Shown here: positions 1 through 7,423 of the stretch, one piece after another | Layout: each line of letters begins with the position of its first letter | How positions within the stretch are numbered: the first letter of the stretch is position 1 | Source of the DNA: Prevotella sp. | Lineage (GTDB): Bacteria; Bacteroidota; Bacteroidia; Bacteroidales; Dysgonomonadaceae | Reading direction: 5' to 3' | Assembly: GCA_031285905.1 (NCBI GenBank) | Contig: JAITVH010000038.1 | Span: forward strand, 1-53,516 | DNA length: 53,516 nt | The notes under the pieces: model-generated | Seen by the model: only the letters and a program-made list of their open reading frames with translations | What the model was told of the DNA's origin: nothing | The model's database searches: none | Position numbers and translations under genes: made by a program

Positions 1-26
1 CGGAGGTTCGAATCCTTCACTGCCCA
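1..26 (+). tRNA. 3' end of a tRNA gene (partial, identity unknown)
   Basis: The window opens inside a tRNA. A T-arm is visible (stem 2-6 with 14-18 around the loop TTCGAAT), followed by the 3' acceptor strand ACTGCCC at 19-25 and a discriminator A at 26. The anticodon lies outside the window, so the amino acid cannot be assigned. It lies 10 bp before tRNA-Gly, so the two are probably co-transcribed. CCA is not encoded. Confidence 0.85.
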
Positions 27-36
27 CTCATACTTT

Positions 37-109
37 GCGGAAGTAGCTCAGTTGATAGAGCATTAGCCTTCCAAGCTGAGGGTCGCGGGTTTGAGCCCCG
101 TCTTCCGCT
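37..109 (+). tRNA. tRNA-Gly (anticodon TCC)
   Basis: A complete 73-nt cloverleaf. The acceptor stem GCGGAAG (37-43) pairs with CTTCCGC (102-108). The anticodon stem TTAGC/GCTGA encloses the loop CTTCCAA, giving anticodon TCC, which reads GGA and GGG. The T-arm loop is TTTGAGC with stem GCGGG/CCCGT, and CCA is not encoded. The next protein-coding remnant downstream is a tyrosine recombinase on the same strand, so this tRNA 3' end is a likely former integration site. Confidence 0.96.
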
Positions 110-118
110 CTGATGAAG

Positions 119-150
119 AGACACTTACAGAAATGTGGGTGTCTTTTTTC
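119..150 (+). terminator. Rho-independent terminator after the tRNA-Gly gene
   Basis: An 11-bp stem (119-129 with 134-144, including two G-U pairs) closes on a GAAA tetraloop and is followed by a T-run. It should end the tRNA transcript. It also overlaps the ATG at 113, so the recombinase remnant more plausibly starts at 212. Confidence 0.85.
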
Positions 151-211
151 TTTCCATAATATTGACTTTTCAGCGGTAAATGTAAACCATGATGTAAACC
201 GAAAAAACATC

Positions 212-886
212 ATGAACGCTACTATTAATGCGGTTTGTTACAAATCAAAGACACTATCAAACGGCGAACATCCAATCATGTTAAGGGTAACAAAGAACGG
301 AAAGCGTAAATATATCAGTTTGGGTATATCCGTTCATCCCAAAAATTGGGATTTTAAGAAGAATGAACCGAAAACAAATTGCCCTAATAAAGACTATATT
401 AAGAAGATTATTTTAGACAAAGAATCTGAATATCAGACACAAGTATTAGAGTTCAAAGTATCTCAAAAGAATTATACTGCATCCAGTTTAATTAAAGCTA
501 CTAAACAGACTTTAACAAATAAAACAGTACAAGAGTTTTATAGTGAATTGATTGCTTACTATAAAAGTATTAACAAAGTTGGTAATGCGTCTATTTATAG
601 AAACTCTTTCAACTCGCTAAAGTCTTTTAAAGAAACAAATAATCTCGATTTCCTATTCTCTGAAATTGATTTAGAATGGCTTAATCAGTATGAAAAATGG
701 CTTATAAGCAGAAATAATGCTGAAACTACAATGAGCCTATTGTTCAGAACGCTTCGCAGTGCTTTTAATAAAGCCATAGAGCAAAAAATAATACGCAAAG
801 AAGACTATCCTTTCAACTCATTTAAAATGTCGAAATTCAGCGTTAAAACAAGAAAAAGAGCAATAACAAATTCTGTACGAACTTAG
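212..886 (+). pseudogene. Tyrosine recombinase remnant, N-terminal half only
   Basis: The 224-residue reading frame carries an N-terminal arm-type DNA-binding segment (MNATINAVCYKSKTLSNGEH, then IMLRVTKNGKRKYISLGISV) and a SAM-like core-binding domain (roughly residues 105-205), as in Bacteroidetes tyrosine integrases of about 400 residues. The sequence stops soon after KTRKRAIT, where intact relatives continue into the catalytic domain. None of the R-H-R-Y catalytic residues is present. The ATG at 212 is preferred over 113 because the tRNA terminator covers the latter. Its position just downstream of tRNA-Gly, transcribed away from it, is typical of tRNA-targeting elements. It is probably the relic of a lost island, with the other junction not recognisable here. 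Confidence 0.8.
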
Positions 887-1074
887 TGAACTTTTTTATT
901 TAATAAAAATTTTTTGTTATACATTATTTATCAAGTTACAGCAATTTTTTCTCAAAAATGAAAATATTAGAAAGAAATTTCACAATTTGTGATAAAAATG
1001 AAAATATCTTATCAATAAAAACATGGACAAAATATATTATACTTCTCTTCAATGGTAAAAAAACAACAGGTTTT

Positions 1075-1105
1075 TTTGTTTTTTACAAAAAAACGTATAC
1101 TTTTG
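1075..1105 (+). promoter_or_regulatory. Promoter of tRNA-Gln
   Basis: A textbook Bacteroidetes promoter: TTTG at 1075-1078, a 19-bp spacer, and TACTTTTG (TAnnTTTG) at 1098-1105. Transcription should begin near 1112, about 17 nt before the tRNA. Confidence 0.8.
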
Positions 1106-1128
1106 TACCGCCTTATAGACAATGGTAT

Positions 1129-1199
1129 TGTCTCATGGTGTAATGGTAGCACTGCAGTTTTTGGTACTGCCTGTCTAGGTTCGAATCCTGGTGAGACAA
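1129..1199 (+). tRNA. tRNA-Gln (anticodon TTG)
   Basis: A 71-nt cloverleaf. The acceptor TGTCTCA pairs with TGAGACA, the anticodon stem GCAGT/ACTGC encloses TTTTGGT with anticodon TTG, and the T-arm is AGG-TTCGAAT-CCT type. The discriminator is A at 1199 and CCA is not encoded. It has its own promoter upstream and a terminator downstream, so it is a single-gene unit. Confidence 0.95.
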
Positions 1200-1235
1200 C
1201 TGGAAATGCTGGTAATAAGCAAGTTGAAAAAATTA

Positions 1236-1276
1236 AAATACCGCTTTGTATTTAGATGCAAAGCGGTATTTTTATT
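1236..1276 (+). terminator. Terminator after tRNA-Gln
   Basis: A 13-bp perfect stem (1236-1248 with 1259-1271) around a 10-nt loop, followed by T-rich DNA. It lies 37 bp after the tRNA, and the A/T-run symmetry lets it also act on transcripts arriving from the minus-strand regulator gene. Confidence 0.85.
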
Positions 1277-1347
1277 GTATATCCCCTGTGGGTGTTGTAC
1301 AAATCCTTGCCGGGTATTATACAACAAAACCGGTTGTAAAATACAAC

Positions 1348-1833
1348 TTATTTCTTCTTCAAGAGTTCTATTTGCTCTTTCAATAAAGCGTTTTCTACTT
1401 CCATTTTCGATTTCTCGGTGAGCAATTTTCGCTGCATATCAAGAAATTTCTCGGTGAGTTCCTTATAATCATCCAATGGAAAATTATTGATTATATTATT
1501 CTCTTGCTCTCCTTGAGTTTGTTGGTTTACTGTACCATTAGAATTTTCACTAAATGTATTAGTATGCGTATCTGCTGAATAATTATTAAAAGTCTTTGCT
1601 GTCTCACCGAAATCGAAGTTCTTTAAAAAATCCGCGCTTACTTCCAACGCCAGTGCAATCTGGTCGAGTATTTCATCATCTACCGCTTGCTGATTCTCTA
1701 TTCTGGATATATCGCTTTGGTGTTTATTTATCTTATCGGCCAGATCGAATTGCGACAATCCCCTGAATTCCCTTGAAAATCTTACATTTCTGCCCTGATG
1801 CTTTGTACTGTTCTTTATAACCTCTTCGCTCAT
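1348..1833 (-). CDS. XRE-family helix-turn-helix regulator with coiled-coil tail
   Basis: The 161-residue protein starts MSEEVIKNSTKHQ. Residues about 16-75 form a Cro/C1-type helix-turn-helix (RFSREFRGLSQFDLADKINK, SDISRIENQ), matching small DNA-binding regulators. A polar N/T/Q-rich linker follows, then a C-terminal charged helix with heptad character (about residues 120-161, ending KEQIELLKKK), suggesting dimerisation. An upstream in-frame ATG at 1875 is rejected because the -7 promoter box (1864-1871) falls inside it. The target is unknown. It is flanked by the tRNA-Gln unit and a divergent small membrane-protein gene. Confidence 0.8.
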   Translation of the reverse strand: MSEEVIKNSTKHQGRNVRFSREFRGLSQFDLADKINKHQSDISRIENQQAVDDEILDQIALALEVSADFLKNFDFGETAKTFNNYSADTHTNTFSENSNGTVNQQTQGEQENNIINNFPLDDYKELTEKFLDMQRKLLTEKSKMEVENALLKEQIELLKKK

Positions 1834-1863
1834 AATTTTTGTTTTATGTATGGTATAATATTT

Positions 1864-1871
1864 CAAAATTA
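1864..1871 (-). promoter_or_regulatory. -7 box of the XRE regulator gene
   Basis: The minus strand reads TAATTTTG, an exact TAnnTTTG match, 30 bp before the ATG at 1833. No clear TTTG lies at the -33 position. The box supports the shorter start for the gene. Confidence 0.5.
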
Positions 1872-1972
1872 ACACATTCTGCGATAAAAACGATTTTTAC
1901 ATGAAACATTTTTTTATGAAGATACGTTTTACCGGATTAAAAATCAGAATAATAGATTATTATCTCCCAATT

Positions 1973-2004
1973 ATTGTATATGCAAACCATATAATCTACT
2001 TTTA
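1973..2004 (+). promoter_or_regulatory. Promoter of the small membrane-protein gene
   Basis: ATTG at 1973-1976, a 20-bp spacer, and TACTTTTA at 1997-2004 (7 of 8 to TAnnTTTG) lie 18 bp before the ATG at 2023. This supports the plus-strand gene over an overlapping minus-strand frame (1971-2222). Confidence 0.55.
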
Positions 2005-2022
2005 CCCGACCAGATTTTACAT

Positions 2023-2340
2023 ATGAACACAAAACGTAAATTCCACTTTCTGACCTTAGCCATCATTATTACAGTTTTATTATTGGCCGGATGCATTGCC
2101 GGCCTGATATTTAGCTCCACCCTTAATACCTTTACCCTATATTGCACTATCGCCTCTATACTGATCGTCATGTTTTGTACCGAGATATTTTTATGGATAT
2201 GTCTCACCCATAAGAAAGACAAAAGACAGCACGTTATAACCCTGCATCATTGCAAAAAAGTAGAAAGCTGCCTCAAAAACCTGCTAAAGGCCCAAGCAAT
2301 ATGGGTAGCATACTTCGATTTCCTGTCTATAAAAAAATAA
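2023..2340 (+). CDS. Small membrane protein of unknown function
   Basis: A 105-residue protein I do not recognise. The start MNTKRKFHF is followed by a hydrophobic segment (about 9-30) that contains LLAGC, a match to the lipobox, and a second hydrophobic segment (about 36-62). After that comes a His/Lys-rich cytosolic-type tail (THKKDKRQHVITLHHCKK). The second segment and the positive tail favour a two-span inner-membrane protein over a lipoprotein, but both readings are possible. It has its own promoter and a terminator directly after the stop, so it is an independent unit. Confidence 0.6.
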   Translation: MNTKRKFHFLTLAIIITVLLLAGCIAGLIFSSTLNTFTLYCTIASILIVMFCTEIFLWICLTHKKDKRQHVITLHHCKKVESCLKNLLKAQAIWVAYFDFLSIKK

Positions 2341-2378
2341 ACAGAAGATATCACAGACTGCGGATACCTTCTGTTTTT
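2341..2378. terminator. Terminator between convergent genes
   Basis: A 12-bp stem (2341-2352 with 2363-2374, one mismatch) followed by TTTTTAT. It begins right after the stop codon of the plus-strand small gene and lies just 3' of the minus-strand double-GNAT gene, so it can serve both. Confidence 0.75.
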
Positions 2379-2383
2379 ATATA

Positions 2384-3409
2384 TCATACACAATTTATAG
2401 TCCCTGAAACATCTTCCAAAGCATCAGGGAACAGCTCATAAGCTAACATATACTGCTCAGGGACATTGTTCACATTCACAATTCCATATCTGGCTGAAGC
2501 TACAAATCCAAACCTGCCATAATATCCAGGATCGCCACATAAAAATACGGCTGTGTAATCCATATCTCTTGCTATTCTAAGAGCCTCGTTCATGAGAGCC
2601 GAGCCCACTCCCCTACTCCTGTATTCTAAAAGCACGGACAAAGGAGCAACTAATAATGCTCCAAATTTTCTTCCATCCGGCTGTTCTACATAAGTATGAG
2701 TAAGCATAATATGCCCGATCAGTACCCCACCCTCTTCAGCTACCAAGGCTAATTGCGGAATATAACGTTTACTATTCCGCAGACGCAAAGCAAAGTCCTG
2801 TTCATCGCCATCTTTCACCTGAGCAGTCTCAAATGCGGTTTTGATTAAATCATATATCTCAGGATAATCCTTATCCGTTTCTTGTCGTATTTTCATTGTC
2901 TTGTTGTAAGTTTTTCTCCACCAAAAAGCCGTTTCCGTTTCTTGGTACCGGGTAAATCCTGTTTTGCACAATACTCTTTGTGAAGCCTCATTATCCTTCA
3001 ATGTTTCGGCAATCACTCCCTTTACATCCGACTGGCCGAAAGCCCACCGGCAAAGTGCCGATAAAGCTTCGGTCATATAGCCGTTTGCCTCATATGCGCC
3101 ATGTATCCCATACCCTACCTCGACAAATCCATTCTCGTCCGGAACATTCTTAAATCCGGCGCTGCCTATAGATCTATTTTCCGATTTCAATATTATCTGC
3201 CAGTTTGTATGCCATATATATTCATCGGGATGCTCAAGAGCCTTGCTATACATATATTCCATTGCCCGTCGCATATCATTATCGAACAAGTAACCGGAAG
3301 GCGCCAGATTCAATCGATTTTCCATAGAAGTATAATCCTGCAACATACATTGAAATAGCTCCAAACTCAAAGGAATTACCCTTAAACGAGATGTTTCAAT
3401 AACCATCAT
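2384..3409 (-). CDS. Tandem GNAT N-acetyltransferase (RimJ-like plus YhbS-like)
   Basis: The 341-residue protein contains two acetyltransferase domains. Residues 1-165 resemble RimJ/RimL-type GNATs (start IETSRLRVIPL, then EVGYGIHGAYEANGYMTEAL, ASQRVLCKTGF). Residues 170-341 resemble the YhbS type (EYRSRGVGSALMNEALRIA is the acetyl-CoA pyrophosphate loop, then GDPGYYGRFGF). Each domain looks complete, so two substrates or an internal dimer are possible. The gene starts 4 bp after the stop of the methyltransferase gene, so the two are almost certainly co-transcribed and perhaps translationally coupled. The acyl acceptor is unknown. Confidence 0.85.
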   Translation of the reverse strand: MMVIETSRLRVIPLSLELFQCMLQDYTSMENRLNLAPSGYLFDNDMRRAMEYMYSKALEHPDEYIWHTNWQIILKSENRSIGSAGFKNVPDENGFVEVGYGIHGAYEANGYMTEALSALCRWAFGQSDVKGVIAETLKDNEASQRVLCKTGFTRYQETETAFWWRKTYNKTMKIRQETDKDYPEIYDLIKTAFETAQVKDGDEQDFALRLRNSKRYIPQLALVAEEGGVLIGHIMLTHTYVEQPDGRKFGALLVAPLSVLLEYRSRGVGSALMNEALRIARDMDYTAVFLCGDPGYYGRFGFVASARYGIVNVNNVPEQYMLAYELFPDALEDVSGTINCV

Positions 3410-3413
3410 ATCA

Positions 3414-4187
3414 TTAAATCTTTTTGCCTATATAAAATACATACCCATAATACTCTTTGTATTTCATATACATATCTATTTCATGTTGCATAAGTTTCAC
3501 AAACTCTTTTGCCCCTATGCTATAGTCATGTTCTTTTAAAAATGATTCCATAGCAGGAGGCATAGGTTCATAAAAATTTTTGATCCATGAATCCTCCGGT
3601 AAAACGAAATGTGCTACCGGAACATACCCAGCTTTTTCCATAATCTTCACCTTATTGGAAACAGTATCAATATCAGGATAATCATTTTGCCAAAATTCCT
3701 GAATTTCAGCAGGTTGATTATCTCTTAACCAAGATGCTTCCGATACTGCGATATAACAATGATCTTTCAGGAAACGATGCCATTCGCACAGCCCTTTTTC
3801 AAAGCCTATGTTGTATATGGAACCCTCTGCCCAAATGAGGTCAAGTTCACCATCAGAGAAGGGTAGGGCAGCCATCGATCCTTCTATCGTCTCAATCCTG
3901 TTTTCAAGTTTCAGGTCTTTAATTTTACCATTCAGCTTAGCTACAAAATCGGGTAAAAGATCGAGAGCAGTAATATGAGCTTCTGCATTTTCGGCCAGCG
4001 TTATTGTTTGTCCTCCCGAACCACAACCTATGTCGGCAATTCTTGAAACCACAGGCAAATTATCGATAAAGCTAAGCGCTCTTTTTGTTACTTGCGGACT
4101 TCCGGGCCCTTGCCTGTCTATACGTTTGAAAAAACTACTGATTAAACTAAAATCAAATTCGTGAATATATTGAATATCTTTACTCAT
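3414..4187 (-). CDS. Class I SAM-dependent methyltransferase
   Basis: A 257-residue methyltransferase. The SAM-binding glycine motif is IADIGCGSGGQTI (about residues 49-61), the acidic end of strand 2 is in ITALDLLPDF, and motif IV-like residues lie in LDLIWAEGSIYNIGFEKGL. The domain is of the Methyltransf_11/25 type, acting on a small molecule more likely than on nucleic acid. The substrate cannot be read from the sequence. It is the first gene of a two-gene unit with the double GNAT. Confidence 0.85.
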   Translation of the reverse strand: MSKDIQYIHEFDFSLISSFFKRIDRQGPGSPQVTKRALSFIDNLPVVSRIADIGCGSGGQTITLAENAEAHITALDLLPDFVAKLNGKIKDLKLENRIETIEGSMAALPFSDGELDLIWAEGSIYNIGFEKGLCEWHRFLKDHCYIAVSEASWLRDNQPAEIQEFWQNDYPDIDTVSNKVKIMEKAGYVPVAHFVLPEDSWIKNFYEPMPPAMESFLKEHDYSIGAKEFVKLMQHEIDMYMKYKEYYGYVFYIGKKI

Positions 4188-4276
4188 TGCTGTAATATTT
4201 TTATATCACCACAGAAGAATTTCGTATTCATTCTGTAACGACATGTAATTTTATAAATTAGGGAAAAATGAAAACG

Positions 4277-4301
4277 TTTCCGAAAAAGAATGATTCGGAA
4301 A
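4277..4301. terminator. Hairpin between the acetyltransferase and methyltransferase genes
   Basis: A perfect 8-bp inverted repeat (4277-4284 with 4294-4301) in the 259-bp gap. On the minus strand it is followed within a few bases by T-rich DNA, so it may be a weak terminator for the acetyltransferase gene. The rest of this gap shows no gene or promoter that I can defend. Confidence 0.4.
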
Positions 4302-4446
4302 AGACGGAATGGATAACCTGTAATAAATTAAAAATAAATAGATTACGGGCTATTTACAGCACCAATATATTCTTATATTTAGTAGTCATAAAAGATTTTT
4401 ACAATACAAAGGTATATTTTATTGTGGATATTTTAGCCGGAATTTG

Positions 4447-5031
4447 TTATAAATTTCTGATTACCTTACATGGGGATCCCACTGCCAGGCAATTTGCAGG
4501 AATAGATTTGGTAACTATGCTGCCTGCTCCAATTGTGGTATTATCGCCTATGGTGACACCGGGAAGTATAACAGATCCTCCACCTATCCATACATTGCTG
4601 CCTATGGTAACAGGCGCGGTAAATGACCTCCAGAAAGGAAAAGAATTTTCATCCTGTCCCTGATATAGTCTTTCGTGCGGATCGGTGGGGTGGGCGACTG
4701 CATAAATCTGAACATTAGGCCCTATACCCGAATTATCGCCGATAGTAATTTTATTACAATCGAGAAAAGTACAATTCATATTGATTTCACAATTATTTCC
4801 TATATGAATGTTCTCACCGTAATCAACCGAAAAAGGAGCGCTTATCCATACATTATCACCTTTGGATCCCAACAACCTGGAAAGGATAGAATCCAACAAT
4901 TCTTTATCAGTAGTATCAGCTAACCAATAGTCACGCATTAATTTTTTAGCCAAATGCCAGCGGGTTATTAATTCATTATCTCCCGGATCGTATAATTCGC
5001 CTGCAAGCATTTTTTCTTTTTCAGTCTTCAT
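4447..5031 (-). CDS. Maltose/galactoside O-acetyltransferase-like (hexapeptide repeat)
   Basis: A 194-residue sugar O-acetyltransferase of the Maa/LacA/NodL family. The N-terminal maltose-acetyltransferase helix region reads EKEKMLAGELYDPGDNEL. A left-handed beta-helix of hexapeptide repeats follows (IGNNCEINMNCTFLD, ITIGDNSGIGPNVQI, VTIGSNVWIGGGSVILPGV). The catalytic His is in AVAHPTDPHERL (residue about 113), and the usual C-terminal NCLAVGSPCKVIR is present. Length and layout are normal. It uses acetyl-CoA to acetylate a sugar hydroxyl, probably in the cytoplasm. It stands alone, with gene-free AT-rich DNA upstream. Confidence 0.9.
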   Translation of the reverse strand: MKTEKEKMLAGELYDPGDNELITRWHLAKKLMRDYWLADTTDKELLDSILSRLLGSKGDNVWISAPFSVDYGENIHIGNNCEINMNCTFLDCNKITIGDNSGIGPNVQIYAVAHPTDPHERLYQGQDENSFPFWRSFTAPVTIGSNVWIGGGSVILPGVTIGDNTTIGAGSIVTKSIPANCLAVGSPCKVIRNL

Positions 5032-6376
5032 ATTTTAATTATTTATTGATCAATATATGAATATTTTCTTAAATAGTAATTATATCAATAATAATATTGT
5101 ATAAAATAAGACAGAATTGAATATTAATATACAGTACATTTAATAATAATAGTAGTATTTAGAGATAAATAAGTTATCTAAAAAATAAATTATTTAAATA
5201 TTAATATTTACAAAAATAAAAAATATATGTAATCAAAATATCAAAAATATCATTTATAGTAAAAATAAAGAATATATTAATATAAATAATTAATATACAA
5301 TTATTTAAATAATACGAATAATATATTTTTTAATAATATATATATACGTATCAATTATTATTAGATATATAATAATGAATATAGTTAAACAGGTTGAATA
5401 ATTAATATGATAAAATTAGAAATAAAATCATATGTTTTGGAAAATAATATCATTTTGATAATAAAAAATATTATTCAAATTAGAAATTATATTTATAAAA
5501 ATAAAGAATAGTATTAATAGAAAAGTAAATAAATAGGATTTATATTATCATATAATTATCAATAGATTTAAATAAGTAATTAATAAATATTTATTACAAA
5601 ATCCAAAAATATAACCACAATATAAATTAATAAACTTTATTATATAATGAAAGATATTATAGCATTATAATCAATGAATCATACTATCACTATACTATTT
5701 ATTAAAATAAGAAATACGAAAAAGTTTAGTCAATATATATGTCTCCTTATTTATTAAACAAAATTTTTATCTAAATGTTCAATAGGATTAACATTCCAAA
5801 TAAATAATAATATCAATGAAATAATTTACCTATTTTTTATAATTTTATTTTTTCGAATTTATCTATAGTAAGATAGCCGTTAGCTTGTAGCTTTCAGAAA
5901 AGAGGTCTTTGAAAAAATGATGGATGAAAATATATAAGCAAGAAAGAAGACGGTAAGAAAAAATTGAAAAGTGTTACTTTTGTTACTTTTTAGTTAAAGG
6001 CCCCTAACCCCCAAAGGAGGAATTGAGAAAAGGGTATCATTTTATATTTCTCCCTTTGGGGGAGGCAAGGAGGGGCTAAAAACTGTTACCTTTGTTACCT
6101 TTTAGTTAAAATAAAAAATAGAAGCGACTAGGTTTGTAAAAAGATTCTGTTCTTACATTTTCAAGACTTATTCATTAAAATAGTTACAACAACAACTATT
6201 AATTGCATTTTAGTAATAAAAAGGGTTATTATATTCTATTTATGATAAAAGTACGGAATACAATAATTACGAATAATATATTGATTTAAAGATATTTAAA
6301 TTAAAATAAGAAGGGATTAACTCTCTGAGAATTCACTATTATTTTCAAATAAGGCAGTTTATTGAGAATATAACAA
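5032..6376. other. Gene-free, extremely AT-rich intergenic region
   Basis: About 1.35 kb with no credible reading frame. From 5032 to about 5855 the DNA is almost entirely A and T with many stop codons in all frames. I found no tRNA, no DnaA-box cluster and no known RNA. From 5857 to 6110 lies repeat element A. The remainder (6111-6376) is AT-rich with nothing recognised. It could be decayed DNA or a junction of an acquired segment. Confidence 0.7.
5857..6110. repeat. Composite intergenic repeat, copy A
   Basis: A 26-bp motif (plus strand GTTACYTTTGTTACYTTT, then TAGTTAAA) occurs as direct copies at 5973-5998 and 6085-6110, 24 of 26 identical. They bracket an 86-bp core with imperfect GC-rich inverted halves (CCCCTAACCCCC at the left, GGAGGGGC at the right). 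Left of it are conserved landmarks GGTCTTTGAAAAAATG and, at the far end, ATTTATCTATAG (5857-5868). Copy B at 11084-11285 is the same unit in opposite orientation. No reading frame is present. Confidence 0.85.
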
Positions 6377-6407
6377 TAAAAAGAGGGTTAAAATACATTA
6401 CCCTCTT
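6377..6407 (-). terminator. Terminator of the AraC/GyrI-like gene
   Basis: The 8-bp stem AAGAGGGT (6381-6388) pairs with ACCCTCTT (6400-6407) around an 11-nt loop. On the minus strand it is followed by TTTTTATTG. It lies 27 bp after the stop at 6434. Confidence 0.75.
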
Positions 6408-6433
6408 AATATTTTTGAATCAACCTTGGAATC

Positions 6434-7294
6434 TTACTCAATAGGTATATAAATTTCAGTCTTCAATTTTTCAGACAGAGTATTATCCGGATTATTCAAA
6501 TATTTTTCAAATCCATTTTCTCTTCGTAACTGATAACCGCTATCCGGTAACCAATTTCTATAAATAGTATCGAACACTGTATAGAGATCAGAATAAGGGC
6601 CAATATAAGTGAACACTACAAATTTTCCACCGGGGATTTCCCGGATACCAATTTCTCCACTTGGTTTCACATCTTTATGAATAACCAGACAAACATCTGT
6701 CCGTAATTTATCAATATCTGTTACTTTCGGATCATCATAAGAAGTAGTGAGATGTTCGATTCCTGCAGTAAACAATTTATTTTCTTTAACAAAAGACCAT
6801 AATTTATTATATGCACCACAGTAATCTATTGTTTGATAGTTTCCTTGCAAACGGATATATATTACTCTCTTAGTTTCTGACTCTATAATTTTTGGTTCTT
6901 TCAATTTAACATCTGGATTTATCTGTAAAGGTTTCATAATTGTATAACTTTTATTATTTCTATATTCTGTTGGTGAAATATTATAGAATTGCTTAAAGAC
7001 TTTTGCCAAAGAAGAAGGAACATTATAGCCAACACTATAAGCAATATCCTGAACGGGTAGGGGAGTGTACCGTAATAATCGGGCTGCAGTCTCGACACGC
7101 ATTCTTACAACAAATGCACCAACGGGCTCTCCAATCATTGCTTTAAAAATCCGATGAAAATGAAAAACAGAAAATCCGGATATATCTGCTAATTCATTCA
7201 GATCAATTTCCCTGTCCAAGTTATTTCCAATATGTTCGACTACAATATTTATACGTTTAACATATTCTTCTCTGGTAACAATTTTTATTTCCAT
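6434..7294 (-). CDS. AraC-family regulator with GyrI-like effector domain
   Basis: A 286-residue regulator. Residues about 10-115 hold two helix-turn-helix motifs of the AraC/XylS type (LNELADISGFSVFHFHRIFK, IAYSVGYNVPSSLAKVFKQF, ISPTEYR). Residues about 130-286 form a GyrI-like/SOUL-type small-molecule-binding domain (KRVIYIRLQGNYQ, IPGGKFVVFTYIGPYSDL, IYIPIE). This DNA-binding-first layout matches the Rob/multidrug-sensing group, so it may respond to cationic or amphipathic compounds (inference). It is monocistronic, with its own promoter and terminator. No obvious efflux target is adjacent. Confidence 0.88.
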   Translation of the reverse strand: MEIKIVTREEYVKRINIVVEHIGNNLDREIDLNELADISGFSVFHFHRIFKAMIGEPVGAFVVRMRVETAARLLRYTPLPVQDIAYSVGYNVPSSLAKVFKQFYNISPTEYRNNKSYTIMKPLQINPDVKLKEPKIIESETKRVIYIRLQGNYQTIDYCGAYNKLWSFVKENKLFTAGIEHLTTSYDDPKVTDIDKLRTDVCLVIHKDVKPSGEIGIREIPGGKFVVFTYIGPYSDLYTVFDTIYRNWLPDSGYQLRRENGFEKYLNNPDNTLSEKLKTEIYIPIE

Positions 7295-7315
7295 TTCTAT
7301 AATTTTACTTCACTA

Positions 7316-7323
7316 CAAAAATA
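7316..7323 (-). promoter_or_regulatory. -7 box of the AraC/GyrI-like gene
   Basis: The minus strand reads TATTTTTG, an exact TAnnTTTG match 21 bp upstream of the start at 7294. The -33 element is not clear. Confidence 0.45.
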
Positions 7324-7373
7324 TGAATCTCAAGATTACCAAGCCTTTCCAAACTTGCTATATTCAAAAATAA

Positions 7374-7399
7374 AAAAAGTACCACATTGGGTACTTTTT
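7374..7399 (-). terminator. Terminator of the ychF-GT-GNAT-HAD unit
   Basis: A 10-bp perfect stem (7374-7383 with 7390-7399) around a 6-nt loop with A/T-runs on both arms, 24 bp after the HAD stop codon. Confidence 0.75.
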
Positions 7400-7423
7400 A
7401 AAGTTATATAATATTCAATCAGA

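Noticed and set aside
867-989. Open +1 frame after the integrase break, which might restore the catalytic domain
   Set aside because: The translated stretch is low complexity and shows none of the R-H-R-Y catalytic motifs, so a simple frameshift does not rescue the gene.
958-1255. Two short plus-strand frames near tRNA-Gln
   Set aside because: They run into or across the tRNA and its terminator and encode low-complexity peptides.
1971-2222. Minus-strand 83-codon frame opposite the small membrane protein
   Set aside because: No domain, and the promoter and terminator arrangement supports the plus-strand gene.
4268-4663. Plus-strand 131-codon frame
   Set aside because: Its second half lies antisense to the well-supported acetyltransferase gene, its first half has no domain, and no promoter precedes it.
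5032-6376. Origin of replication or CRISPR array in the AT-rich gap
   Set aside because: I saw no DnaA-box cluster, no dnaA/dnaN neighbours, and no regularly spaced direct repeats with unique spacers.
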